The notes under the pieces: generated by a model
Told to the model about the DNA's origin: nothing
Database searches by the model: none
The model's input: only the letters and a program-made list of their open reading frames with translations
Translations under genes and position numbers: made by a program
Part shown: in pieces, positions 1 to 9,046 of the stretch
How positions within the stretch are numbered: the first letter of the stretch is position 1
Layout: each line of letters opens with the position of its first letter
NCBI GenBank assembly: GCA_024636955.1
Contig: JAGXGB010000024.1
Coordinates: 25,162 to 89,161 of the forward strand
Origin: Bacteroidales bacterium
Lineage (GTDB): Bacteria > Bacteroidota > Bacteroidia > Bacteroidales > Lentimicrobiaceae
Direction: 5' to 3'
DNA: 64,000 nucleotides

Positions 1-327
1 CTTAGTTACCATTTCATCATCCATTTTTATTTTGCTTATGCGGGCTTGAAGCAGATCATACCCCATAATGAAGAAGATGATACCACCAACTATTCTGAAA
101 CCATGCACTGATATGCCAAAGAACTTAAAAAGTAGTTGACCTGCGAACGCAAACAGCATCAGCGTTATAAAAGCTGTGAATACTGCCTTGAGTGCTGTAC
201 GTCGCCGTTGTTTCTCGGAGATTTCGGCAGTCATGGTCATAAACACTGGCATTACACCCATTGGATTAATGATAGCAAAATACGATGTAAAATAGAGCAG
301 AGCTACTGTAAACAGTTCGTAGGTCAT
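1..327 (-). CDS. MarC-family membrane protein, N-terminal 109 residues (cut by window edge)
   Basis: The frame is open from the ATG at 325-327 to base 1, so only the N-terminal part is present. It is strongly hydrophobic and carries the MarC-family signature in its first helix (AIINPMGVMPVF), followed by a short basic stretch (EKQRRR) and further membrane helices ending in GGIIFFIMGYDLL. MarC/UPF0056 proteins are inner-membrane proteins of unknown transport function, despite the old multiple-antibiotic-resistance name. The start overlaps the stop of ftcD in an ATGA, which suggests translational coupling and a shared hutI-ftcD transcript. A role in amino-acid movement is only an inference from this position. 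Confidence 0.8.
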   Translation of the reverse strand, partial: MTYELFTVALLYFTSYFAIINPMGVMPVFMTMTAEISEKQRRRTALKAVFTAFITLMLFAFAGQLLFKFFGISVHGFRIVGGIIFFIMGYDLLQARISKIKMDDEMVTK

Positions 328-2012
328 TTGATCTTGCTGTTAACAATAGTCATTATTTCGTCTTCCAGTAAACGAGCATTTTTCTCAATTTCAGCTCCTT
401 CGGTAAGTACTTTCTCAACATATTCTTTATCTTTCAAACCTGAGGCATTGATTTTTACATTTAAGTAAGCCCCTAAAACTGCTGACCGAACAGCAAGAGC
501 ACCAACACCTGCATCAGTTACTGAATTAGGGTTACCAATCTCGGCCATAGCTTTAATGATTTCAAATGCTTCAAAAGATTTAACCATGACCCTCAGGGGT
601 ATTTCAATGGCATACTTTGTAGCTGATTGGATTGCCTCTGTACGGTTAATCTTTTCTTCATCAGTATTTTTGGGCAAACTGAAAGCATCCATTATCTTGT
701 TGAAAGCATTAGTATCCTCATCAACGAGTAGAATTAATTCATTCTTTAATTGCTGGCCTTTATCAGCCCATCCTGAAAACTCTTCCCAACGATCGTCCCA
801 TCCTGGTTTATGAGAAGATAAGTTAGCAACCATTGTTGCAAGGGAAACACCCAGAGCACCCATATATGCTGAAATTGATCCACCCCCGGGAGCAGGTGAT
901 TCAGACGCTGTTTCATCAGCAAAATCGCTACAGGTCATGTCCATCAACTTTTTAGATGAAGGTGTATCCTGCAAAACATATTCTATGATCTTATCCTTAG
1001 GATTGAATGGTTTCAGGTCATCAAGTCCAAGTGACTTTACGGCTATCTTAATTAATTCAGATTCTGAAACACCTGTTGATCGTTGTTGTTTCTGAAGGAA
1101 ATATTTACCAGCATCAGTGAATACTTTGAGTGGCGCAAGGCCTACCAGTTCTGATCCTGTTACCCGCATACCTCTTTCCTGTGCCTTTTTTACTGCTTCA
1201 TCAAAAGCAACATGTACGGGGGTAATGCTAATATTAGTCAAGTTGATTGAAACCTGTGCTATGCCATATTCCTCTATGAACCAGCCAATTGCCTTACAAG
1301 CTTTTAAAGATCCTGGTATATTTACCTGATTACCATGTTCGTCTTTAACAATTTTTCCGGTAATGGGATCGCCTTCACGCATAGGACGGCCTTTTTCACG
1401 AATATCAAAAGCTACTGCATTAGCACGCCTGGTTGAAGTAGTGTTAAGGTTAATGTTGTATGCAACTAGAAAATCGCGGGCACCAATAGCAATTGCACCT
1501 GTACGAGGTAGGAATGTTGCAGGACCAAAGTCAGGTTTCCAAACCGGATCAGCTAACTTTTTCGGTAAACCTTCATATTCTCCAGAGCGGTTATTTGCAA
1601 GATTGCGGCGTTCTTCAATAAAGGCAGCATTTTCGTAACAAAACACAGGAATGCCAAGCTCATTACCAACGCGCTCTGCTAATTTCCTTGCATATGTTAC
1701 TGTTTCTTCCATCGTGATATTTGAAATTGGCACAAGAGGGCAAACATCTGTTGCTCCAAAACGTGGGTGTTCACCTTTATGCCTGCTCATATCAATAACT
1801 TCCATAGCTTTCTTAATAGCCTTGAAAGCAGCCTCAATTACTTGTTCAGGTTCACCGGCAATAGTAACAACGGTGCGATTTGTCGCAGCACCCGGATCAA
1901 CGTCAAGTAGTTTAACTCCTTCTACAGTTCTAATATCATCAGTAATCTGTTTGATAACTGACATATCGCGTCCTTCGCTAAAATTTGGAACACATTCTAT
2001 AATTTGTTTCAT
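324..2012 (-). CDS. ftcD: Bifunctional glutamate formimidoyltransferase / formimidoyltetrahydrofolate cyclodeaminase
   Basis: The 562-residue protein matches the two-domain FTCD architecture. The formiminotransferase domain (about residues 1-330) opens with ECVPNFSEGRD and has His82 in GEHPRFGATD, where the family's catalytic histidine lies. The cyclodeaminase domain (about 355-562) has SPAPGGGSISAYMGALG. The enzyme moves the formimino group of formiminoglutamate to tetrahydrofolate and then releases ammonia, giving 5,10-methenyl-THF, so histidine breakdown feeds the one-carbon pool. It lies 67 bp downstream of hutI on the same strand. Length and domain order are normal. hutH and hutU are not in the window. 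Confidence 0.95.
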   Translation of the reverse strand: MKQIIECVPNFSEGRDMSVIKQITDDIRTVEGVKLLDVDPGAATNRTVVTIAGEPEQVIEAAFKAIKKAMEVIDMSRHKGEHPRFGATDVCPLVPISNITMEETVTYARKLAERVGNELGIPVFCYENAAFIEERRNLANNRSGEYEGLPKKLADPVWKPDFGPATFLPRTGAIAIGARDFLVAYNINLNTTSTRRANAVAFDIREKGRPMREGDPITGKIVKDEHGNQVNIPGSLKACKAIGWFIEEYGIAQVSINLTNISITPVHVAFDEAVKKAQERGMRVTGSELVGLAPLKVFTDAGKYFLQKQQRSTGVSESELIKIAVKSLGLDDLKPFNPKDKIIEYVLQDTPSSKKLMDMTCSDFADETASESPAPGGGSISAYMGALGVSLATMVANLSSHKPGWDDRWEEFSGWADKGQQLKNELILLVDEDTNAFNKIMDAFSLPKNTDEEKINRTEAIQSATKYAIEIPLRVMVKSFEAFEIIKAMAEIGNPNSVTDAGVGALAVRSAVLGAYLNVKINASGLKDKEYVEKVLTEGAEIEKNARLLEDEIMTIVNSKIK

Positions 2013-2079
2013 GCTGTATTTGGGAATAGTGGTTAAAAGTTAGTGAATGTTTTTATTATGTATCTTGAAGTAGCTGACT

Positions 2080-3342
2080 TTAAACTGGTATTGAATCCTT
2101 GATTATTTTTCCATTCAGAATCACAGTGTCAATTTTATTGGTTCCATAATAATATGGCATATATTCAATGCTTGGGATAGGTTTTGTTATAAACACATTT
2201 GCGATTTTGCCCCTTGTAATAGTACCAAGTTTGTCGCTTATCCCCATTGCATAGGCTCCATTAATGGTGCAGGCGTTTATTGCTTCAGTTGGTAGCATCC
2301 TGAACATTATACATCCCATTGACAAAACCAACTGCATGTTACCGGAAGGGGAGGAGCCCGGGTTAAAATCACTGGCCAGTGCAACGGCAACACCCGCTTT
2401 TATCATTGAACGTGCAGGTGCATGGATCATGTTAAGGAAGAAAGCTGCACCTGGTAATAATGTTGCCATAGTTTCCGAATTTTTCAGTGCCGCTATTTCC
2501 TTATCGCCAGTGAACTCAAGATGATCAACAGACAGCGCATTGTACTTTACGCCTGCTTGTATACCGCCAGAATAATCAAGTTCATTAGCGTGAATTTTAG
2601 GACGAAGGCCATATTTAATACCCGCTTCAAGAATCCTTTCAGTTTCATCAACAGTAAAGAATCCTTTATCGCAGAATACGTCGATGTAATCAGCAAGTCG
2701 TTCCTCAACAACCATAGGTATCATTTCCTTGATTACAAGGTCAACATATTCTGATTGTCGGCCACGGTATTCTGTTGGAACGGCATGAGCTCCAAGGAAA
2801 GTCGACTTAATGGTTAAAGGGCTTAATGCCTTAAGATTTCTGATTACTCTTAACATTTTAAGCTCATCAGCAGTATTAAGCCCATACCCGCTTTTTATTT
2901 CAATGGCACCAGTTCCATATGAAATTACTTCGTCTAAACGGTTTAACGCACTTTCAGTTAGCTCTTCTTCGGTAGCATCATGAAGTCGGCGTGAGGAATT
3001 AAGAATACCGCCACCCCTTCGGGCGATCTCTTCATAAGACAGCCCTTTAATTTTATCAATGTATTCAATCTCACGGCTTCCGGCAAACACAAGGTGCGTA
3101 TGTGAATCGCAAAAAGAAGGAAAGACCATTTTACCTGTACAATCCAACACCTCATAGTTACTATAATCCGCAGATGGTAGCTGACCCTCTCCGAAATTAG
3201 AAATTTTTCCTTCCTCAATCAGCATCCAGGCAAAAGATATCATACCCAATTCCCCCATTGCGGTACCTTTTTTAAGTAGCATTGCTTCATTGTCAACGCC
3301 TGCTAATGTATGTATGTTCTTGAGAATCAGGTTGTCAGACAT
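2080..3342 (-). CDS. hutI: Imidazolonepropionase
   Basis: This 420-residue amidohydrolase catalyses the third step of histidine degradation, 4-imidazolone-5-propanoate to N-formimino-L-glutamate. The metal-binding HxH is in CDSHTHLVFAGSR (about residues 78-90), and the further expected motifs LGAHAVP, KIHANELD, SVDHLEF and ASDFNPGSSP follow in order. The length is typical of HutI. The ATG at 3340-3342 follows a TAACTTTG promoter box by about 25 bases. It leads the hutI-ftcD-marC run; the product formiminoglutamate is the substrate of the neighbouring ftcD. Confidence 0.95.
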   Translation of the reverse strand: MSDNLILKNIHTLAGVDNEAMLLKKGTAMGELGMISFAWMLIEEGKISNFGEGQLPSADYSNYEVLDCTGKMVFPSFCDSHTHLVFAGSREIEYIDKIKGLSYEEIARRGGGILNSSRRLHDATEEELTESALNRLDEVISYGTGAIEIKSGYGLNTADELKMLRVIRNLKALSPLTIKSTFLGAHAVPTEYRGRQSEYVDLVIKEMIPMVVEERLADYIDVFCDKGFFTVDETERILEAGIKYGLRPKIHANELDYSGGIQAGVKYNALSVDHLEFTGDKEIAALKNSETMATLLPGAAFFLNMIHAPARSMIKAGVAVALASDFNPGSSPSGNMQLVLSMGCIMFRMLPTEAINACTINGAYAMGISDKLGTITRGKIANVFITKPIPSIEYMPYYYGTNKIDTVILNGKIIKDSIPV

Positions 3343-3367
3343 ATAGCCAGATATATAATTGAGAATA

Positions 3368-3392
3368 CAAAGTTACAAAAGGCCCAAAGATA
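3368..3392 (-). promoter_or_regulatory. Candidate hutI promoter, two TAnnTTTG boxes
   Basis: On the minus strand there are two Bacteroidota -7 consensus boxes in a row: TATCTTTG (3385-3392) and TAACTTTG (3368-3375). The nearer one would give a 5' leader of about 20 nt before the hutI ATG. No clean -33 TTG is visible at the usual 19-base spacing, so the call rests on the box and its position. Confidence 0.5.
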
Positions 3393-3550
3393 AGCTGTAA
3401 TAACTTTAAAAAATATCCACTCATTACTCATCAATGATAGGATGACAGGCTTAATAATAAGATGTTTCGGGTGTGAAGCAGCGATTTTTGATTAAAAGAT
3501 TAAAAGAGTGGTGTCTTTTGTTTGGTAGTGACTATTAAAGTTTTTTTTTA

Positions 3551-3558
3551 TACTTTTG
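3551..3558 (+). promoter_or_regulatory. Candidate promoter box of the first C10 protease gene
   Basis: TACTTTTG fits TAnnTTTG and lies 39 bases upstream of the ATG at 3598, after a T-rich run. The nearest upstream TTG is 26 bases away, which is longer than the usual 19, so the -33 element is uncertain. Confidence 0.45.
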
Positions 3559-3597
3559 AGCCCAAGATAAATAAAATCATTAAACAAACAGAAGTCT

Positions 3598-5718
3598 ATG
3601 AAATTTGGAAAACTACTTTCGCTTGTAATTGCAGTACTTTTAGCTGGCAATATGATGGCTGCAATAGTACAGCCTGAAGCTGCAGCTTATGTTGCACACA
3701 ACTTTATGTATGAGCGTTATATACAAAAAGGACTGTCAATCAGTGTAAATGAGGTTCAACCTCAGTTAATGCAGGTACGAGAATCAAATGGCTTACCCGC
3801 ATTCTATATCTTTAGTTTTGATAATGGAGGATGGGTAATTATAGCAGGTGACGATGTTTATTCACCAGTTATAGGTTATTCACCAGAAGGAAGTTTTCCA
3901 TCAGGTCAACTTGATAAAAATGTTGCATCCTTTCTGCAGGATTATGTTGACCAAATCAACTTTGCAAGAGCTAATAATCTCACCGGCGATAGCGAAGTTG
4001 CAACTAAATGGGCAGAGTATCAGAGTATGAACAATCCCCGAATATTATTAGATGGAAGTCGCGATGTAGACCCTTTAGTTAGTATAATGTGGAATCAGGA
4101 CTTTCCATACAATGCCTATTGCCCAAGTGACCCTGCAGGACCAGGTGGACATGTATATGCCGGTTGTGTTGCCACAGCAATGTCAATGATTATGTACTAC
4201 TATCGTTATCCTGAAGTAGGCACCGGATCATACTCTTACTATGCTGGAAGTAATTATGGAACTTTAACCGCCAATTTCGGAGAAACATATTACGATTGGA
4301 ATTCCATGCAAAATTCAATAACAGGTACCATGGGCAAAGCAGTGAATGCTGTTGCCGAAATACAATACCATTGTGGAGTTGCAGTACGTATGGGCTATGC
4401 TCCTGATGGATCAGGTGCTTACAGTTCAGATGTTCCATCAGCAATAAAGAATTATTTTGGATATTCCACAACCGCTCAGTACATTCAAAAGATGAGTTTT
4501 ACTAATACAGCTTGGGAAAATATTTTAATGGAGCAAATTGATGCTCGTCAACCACTTTATTACTCAGGACAGAGTACATCAGGTGGCCATGCGTTTGTTT
4601 GTGATGGTTATCAGGTAACCGGTTCAGGTAAGCTTTTTCATTTCAATTTTGGCTGGAGTGGTAGCTCAAACGGATTTTATGCACTTAATGATGTTAACGG
4701 ATTCAGCTCACAACAAGGTATGGTTCGTAACTTTATCCCTAACCCTGCCAATTATCCAGAATTCTGTGATGACCATATAGTTATTACACCTATAGGAAGT
4801 ATTGAAGACGGTAGCGGTCCACTTGCTGATTACCTGGCTAATGGAGCATGTACCTGGCTTATAACACCTGCTGATTCGGTAACTTCTATTACAATACGTA
4901 ACATTACCCTCGGTTTAGCTTCAGGAGATTCATTGAAAATATTTGCTGGTGCTAATGAAAATGCACCCCTGCTAGCATCTTACGGCCAGAATTCTTCAGT
5001 AGCAGATTTAACTTCACCTGTTAACAGGATGTTCATAAAGTTACTGAGTGATGGTTCAGATGAAGGTGATGGTTTCAGAGCTGAGTTTTCGTCAACTTTC
5101 CCTACTTATTGTACAAATAGTATTACAACTCTTTCAGAGCCAACAGGTGATTTTTCTGATGGTAGCGGTATATATAATTATAATAACAGCACTGTTTGTA
5201 AATGGAAGATCGCACCACCCTGGGCTCAAGACCTCACTCTTGCATTTACGGAATTTGATCTTGAAGAAGGCAAAGATTATCTGAAAGTTTACGCTATTCC
5301 AACTAATGAATTATTAGCCAACCTCACAGGAAGTGAGGTGCCTGATCCTATTGTTTCACCAACCGGTCAATTTCTTTTGATGTTCTCTTCTAATGGTTTT
5401 AATAATAGACATGGTTTTGAAGCTACATATTATATATCCAATGTTAACACTAACAATTTAGATGTTGCTTCCAATCTATCTATATATCCAAATCCTGCTT
5501 CATCATACACTGACCTAAAATTTAACCTAAATGAACCTTCATCGGTAAAAATATCAATATTTAACTTGCTTGGTGAAGAGGTGTATACTGAGGCATCACA
5601 ATTACTTTCAGGATATGTTAATCGCACCCTTCAGCTTGGCAGTTTGTCGAAAGGTGTTTATTTGTTGAAATTAGCTAGTGACAAAGGTTCAATTACAAAG
5701 AAACTTGTAATTAATTAG
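3598..5718 (+). CDS. Secreted C10-family (streptopain-like) cysteine protease with CUB-like domains and T9SS type A sorting domain
   Basis: The 706-residue preproprotein starts with a signal peptide (about 1-22) and a Spi-type propeptide (about 25-140). The C10 catalytic domain has nucleophile Cys190 in AGCVATAMS and His331 in GGHAFVCDGY, followed by the FGWSG motif. Two CUB-like modules follow, each starting near a cysteine and carrying a GSIEDGSGP or GDFSDGSG motif. The last 80 or so residues (YPNPASS to KKLVIN) form a type A T9SS sorting domain, so the protein is probably exported through the Sec and T9SS pathways and processed at the surface. Family knowledge predicts autoproteolytic removal of the propeptide. 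Next comes a close paralogue. Confidence 0.9.
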   Translation: MKFGKLLSLVIAVLLAGNMMAAIVQPEAAAYVAHNFMYERYIQKGLSISVNEVQPQLMQVRESNGLPAFYIFSFDNGGWVIIAGDDVYSPVIGYSPEGSFPSGQLDKNVASFLQDYVDQINFARANNLTGDSEVATKWAEYQSMNNPRILLDGSRDVDPLVSIMWNQDFPYNAYCPSDPAGPGGHVYAGCVATAMSMIMYYYRYPEVGTGSYSYYAGSNYGTLTANFGETYYDWNSMQNSITGTMGKAVNAVAEIQYHCGVAVRMGYAPDGSGAYSSDVPSAIKNYFGYSTTAQYIQKMSFTNTAWENILMEQIDARQPLYYSGQSTSGGHAFVCDGYQVTGSGKLFHFNFGWSGSSNGFYALNDVNGFSSQQGMVRNFIPNPANYPEFCDDHIVITPIGSIEDGSGPLADYLANGACTWLITPADSVTSITIRNITLGLASGDSLKIFAGANENAPLLASYGQNSSVADLTSPVNRMFIKLLSDGSDEGDGFRAEFSSTFPTYCTNSITTLSEPTGDFSDGSGIYNYNNSTVCKWKIAPPWAQDLTLAFTEFDLEEGKDYLKVYAIPTNELLANLTGSEVPDPIVSPTGQFLLMFSSNGFNNRHGFEATYYISNVNTNNLDVASNLSIYPNPASSYTDLKFNLNEPSSVKISIFNLLGEEVYTEASQLLSGYVNRTLQLGSLSKGVYLLKLASDKGSITKKLVIN

Positions 5719-5738
5719 TGCCATCAATATTATTAAAA

Positions 5739-5768
5739 AGGGGCTTTCTTATGAAAGCCTCTTTTTTT
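5739..5768 (+). terminator. Rho-independent terminator after the first C10 protease
   Basis: A 10-bp stem (AGGGGCTTTC / GAAAGCCTCT, one G-U pair) with a TTAT loop is followed by seven T residues, 20 bases after the stop codon. It separates the two tandem protease genes into different transcription units unless read-through occurs. Confidence 0.8.
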
Positions 5769-5802
5769 ACCGGTTAAAAATCACCAATCAATTATTTATC
5801 CT

Positions 5803-7902
5803 ATGTTCCAAAAATTACTTTTAAGCCTTGCATTATTCAGTGCAATATTTTCCATTGATGCCGCACCGGTAGACTCATTAACAGCTGGGAAAGTGGCTAC
5901 TAATTATTATAAAATAAAATCGCAACAGTATCCACTCCACAATTCCAAAATCTCTGAAATTGAAGAGGTAGTTTCTTTAGTGAAGGGTGTTCAAATGGCA
6001 CATGTTGTTAACTTTAGCAATGGTGGTTTTGTAATTGTTGCTGCAGATGATGCATCTCGTCCAGTACTCGGTTACTCGTTTGACGGGACCTTCTCAACAA
6101 GTAATATTCCCCCTGTTGTTGATGAATGGATGCAGTTTTATTTTAGGCAGATAGAGTATTTGAAACAGAACAATATTCAGCCGACTGAAGAAATCACTCG
6201 TGAGTGGATGGAATTACTAAATGGACAAGGCGATTCTTATAACAGAGATTCAAGAGAGGTTAGCCCGCTACTAATTACAACTTGGGACCAGGGCGCCCGA
6301 TATAACGATTTATGCCCAGAAGATCCCGCAGGACCAGGCGGACATGTTTGGTCAGGTTGTGTGGCAACTGCAATGTCGCAGGTAATGAATTATTGGAGAT
6401 ACCCTCACCAGGGAACAGGATCACATGGCTATTATTCTGACTACGGTTATTTGTTTGCTGATTATAGCGCGGCAACATACGATTATAACCAAATGAACTC
6501 TAACATTGGCGGAGAAACCAATTTTGAGATGGCTGAAATTCAATATCATTGCGGTATAGCAGTTGATATGATGTATTCACCTTCAGGTTCTGGAGCATAT
6601 AGTGATGACGCGGCAGCTGCTCTCAGGAATTATTTTGGCTATAATTCTTCATTGCAACTTGTGTACAAAGATGATTATTCAGAAGTTGCGTGGGCTGATC
6701 TCCTTATTGATAACCTTGAGAATGGATGGCCTATGTATTATCATGGATTCGGGTCAGGAGGGCATGCGTTTAATGTAGATGGTTTCCAGGGAACTGATTA
6801 TTTTCATTTTAACTGGGGATGGAGTGGTTCATACAATGGGTATTTTTACCTCTCTAACCTTAACCCGGGTGGCAACGACTTTACATGGGGACAAGGTGCT
6901 ATAGTTAATTTCTATCCCGATAACAATAATTACCCTTACAACTGCTCTGGGGTTACAGTTCTTAATCGTCATAACGGCACTATTGAAGATGGCAGTGGTC
7001 CTGTTGCTAATTATGCCACTGGAATGCAATGTGGATGGCTAATCTCACCTGAGGATTCAGTTTCAGGTCTCACTTTGTATTTTGATAAGTTTGACCTGGC
7101 AAGTGGAGATGTTTTGAATGTTTTTGATGGTGAAAATAGTTCTGCCCCTTTGATTGGGAGCTATACTGGTACCACCATGCCTGCTGCCATAGCATCTGGC
7201 AGTGGCAAATTGTATATTGAGTTTGCAACCTCAGGCAATCTTGGCAAAGGATGGCAAGTTCATTATAATAGTTATCTGGTTAACTATTGCCCGGGTATTA
7301 CCCATTATACTGAACCTGCCGGTTCATTTTCTGATGGAAGTGGTCCGAGAGAATACCGAAACAGTAGCATTTGCAAGTATATCATTGAGCCTGAAAATGC
7401 TGCTACAATCACAATCTCTTTTGATTCATTTGATACTGAGCAGGAATTTGATAAAGTGAAGGTATATGACATGATTTCTCAAACTCTGATCGGTGAATTT
7501 TCAGGTAATGAACTCCCTGATGATATAGTGATTGCATCAGGAAAAGCGTATATTCTTTTTGTATCCAATAAAACCATAAACGCTCCTGGCTGGGAAGTTA
7601 CTTATACTAGTACTGTTACTGGCTTAAACGGACCAGATAACCCATCCGGAAATATTAACCTTTATTGCTCTCCTAATCCTGCGGAAGATTGGTTACGAAT
7701 TGATCTTAGGGCAAAAACCATAGAGAATATCCATATAGACATTATATCTGTTGATGGATACTCAAAGGAAATTTTCTCAGGTATTACGAAGACTGACCCT
7801 TTAGTAATTATGACAAATATTGCTGATTGGGCGCCAGGTCTTTATATTGTAAGGTATAGAACTGAAGGTGAGACTGGTACTCAGAAATTAATTGTCCGTT
7901 AA
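5803..7902 (+). CDS. Second secreted C10-family cysteine protease with CUB-like domains and T9SS type A domain
   Basis: The 699-residue protein has the same architecture as its upstream neighbour: signal peptide (about 1-21), propeptide, C10 domain with Cys186 in SGCVATAMSQ and His321 in GGHAFNVDGFQ, the FNWGWSG motif, two CUB-like modules (NGTIEDGSGP, GSFSDGSGP) and a C-terminal T9SS domain (SPNPAEDW to QKLIVR). The two share conspicuous blocks such as CPxDPAGPGGHV and AEIQYHCG, so they look like a tandem duplication that has since diverged. All catalytic residues are kept, so both copies are probably active. Substrates are unknown; extracellular protein degradation for nutrition is the simplest inference. 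Confidence 0.9.
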   Translation: MFQKLLLSLALFSAIFSIDAAPVDSLTAGKVATNYYKIKSQQYPLHNSKISEIEEVVSLVKGVQMAHVVNFSNGGFVIVAADDASRPVLGYSFDGTFSTSNIPPVVDEWMQFYFRQIEYLKQNNIQPTEEITREWMELLNGQGDSYNRDSREVSPLLITTWDQGARYNDLCPEDPAGPGGHVWSGCVATAMSQVMNYWRYPHQGTGSHGYYSDYGYLFADYSAATYDYNQMNSNIGGETNFEMAEIQYHCGIAVDMMYSPSGSGAYSDDAAAALRNYFGYNSSLQLVYKDDYSEVAWADLLIDNLENGWPMYYHGFGSGGHAFNVDGFQGTDYFHFNWGWSGSYNGYFYLSNLNPGGNDFTWGQGAIVNFYPDNNNYPYNCSGVTVLNRHNGTIEDGSGPVANYATGMQCGWLISPEDSVSGLTLYFDKFDLASGDVLNVFDGENSSAPLIGSYTGTTMPAAIASGSGKLYIEFATSGNLGKGWQVHYNSYLVNYCPGITHYTEPAGSFSDGSGPREYRNSSICKYIIEPENAATITISFDSFDTEQEFDKVKVYDMISQTLIGEFSGNELPDDIVIASGKAYILFVSNKTINAPGWEVTYTSTVTGLNGPDNPSGNINLYCSPNPAEDWLRIDLRAKTIENIHIDIISVDGYSKEIFSGITKTDPLVIMTNIADWAPGLYIVRYRTEGETGTQKLIVR

Positions 7903-7926
7903 CAATAAAGCCAATCATAACTCAGT

Positions 7927-7965
7927 GAATCTGGAATATTGGAGTATTCCAGATTCTTATTTTTT
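7927..7965 (+). terminator. Rho-independent terminator after the second C10 protease
   Basis: A perfect 12-bp stem (GAATCTGGAATA / TATTCCAGATTC) with a 6-base loop is followed by a T-rich tail. It lies 25 bases after the protease stop and just before the end of the convergent phoH gene. There is no matching A-run on the other side, so it mainly serves the plus strand. Confidence 0.85.
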
Positions 7966-7986
7966 ATGGGCTATAATAAGCTAATG

Positions 7987-8922
7987 CTAATCTCTGTCGT
8001 AAGCCTTAATGATCTGACTTACCAGTTGGTGTCGCATAACATCAGTTTCATTTAGCTGAATGATGTCAATGCCAGGAACATTCGAAAGGATTTTGGCTGC
8101 ATGCAATAGTCCAGAGTTTTGATGTTTGGGCAGGTCAATTTGTGTAACATCCCCTGTTATAAAAAACTTTGCAGACCTTCCCATTCTGGTAAGGAACATT
8201 TTTAACTGATTGCTTGTAGCATTCTGTGCTTCATCTAATATTGCGAATACGTTGTTAAGTGTTCTTCCACGCATGAAGGCAAGAGGAGCAATTTCTATAG
8301 TACCATCTTCAATGTATGTAAGCAATTTTTGTGGTGGCAGCATATCACGCAGCGCGTCATAGAGTGGCTGCATGTAAGGATCTAGTTTATCCTTAAGGTC
8401 ACCTGGTAAAAAGCCAAGATTCTCGCCTGCTTCAACAGCAGGCCTTGTAAGAATGATTCTCTTCACTTCACGATTCTTTAAGGCCCTTACAGCCAATGCA
8501 ACAGCAGTATACGTTTTCCCTGTACCGGCGGGACCTATGGCAAAAACCATGTCGTTCTTCTCAATACTCTCAACAATCTTAATTTGATTAGCTGACCTGG
8601 CTTTGATCACTTGCCCGTTACGACCATGAACAAGCACATCAGGTGAACTTTTTGTTGTTATATCAGCAGCTCCCGGTTCAGCAAGCTGCTTGATATCATT
8701 TTCGGATATCTTTCCAAAATGATCATAATGAATAAGCATCAAGCTAAATAGTGATTCAAACGCTTCAATGTCTGGAATATCTCCTATCACTTTAATATGC
8801 TCACCACGGGCTATGATCTTAAGTTTTGGAAGCAGTTCCTTTACCACATTAAGATTACGATCGCCTACTCCGAATAAATCGAGAGGGCTATATGATTCTA
8901 TACTAAATATCTTTTCACTCAT
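7987..8922 (-). CDS. PhoH-family ATPase
   Basis: The 311-residue cytoplasmic protein carries a Walker A motif (GPAGTGKT, about residues 130-137), the PhoH signature around LTRPAVEAGENLGFLPGD and a Walker B motif (AILDEAQN, about 227-234). The N-terminal 100 residues form the extra domain seen in YbeZ-type PhoH proteins. These proteins are predicted RNA-associated ATPases and are often next to ybeY, which is absent here. The ATG at 8920-8922 is the natural start. The gene is divergent from hydF. Confidence 0.9.
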   Translation of the reverse strand: MSEKIFSIESYSPLDLFGVGDRNLNVVKELLPKLKIIARGEHIKVIGDIPDIEAFESLFSLMLIHYDHFGKISENDIKQLAEPGAADITTKSSPDVLVHGRNGQVIKARSANQIKIVESIEKNDMVFAIGPAGTGKTYTAVALAVRALKNREVKRIILTRPAVEAGENLGFLPGDLKDKLDPYMQPLYDALRDMLPPQKLLTYIEDGTIEIAPLAFMRGRTLNNVFAILDEAQNATSNQLKMFLTRMGRSAKFFITGDVTQIDLPKHQNSGLLHAAKILSNVPGIDIIQLNETDVMRHQLVSQIIKAYDRD

Positions 8923-9023
8923 AGAGCTGAATTGTGTTCATTAAGTACTAACCTCAGGAAGTTTATGTAGTTCAAAAGTATTACAAAAATAGCCATAAGT
9001 TCCCAAGAAATGGCCTTTTATCG

Positions 9024-9031
9024 TACTTTTG
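9024..9031 (+). promoter_or_regulatory. Candidate hydF promoter box; decides the start codon
   Basis: TACTTTTG matches TAnnTTTG. It overlaps a possible upstream TTG start (9029), so transcription would begin after that codon. The ATG at 9047 is therefore the credible start, with a leader of about ten bases. Confidence 0.5.
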
Positions 9032-9046
9032 AAAGAAATTCGGAAT

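Noticed and set aside
1651..2043. 130-residue frame antisense to ftcD
   Set aside because: It lies entirely opposite conserved ftcD codons and its sequence has no recognisable family features. The same applies to other long antisense frames such as 8941-9339, 49730-50110, 56334-56711, 61414-61845 and 62920-63363.
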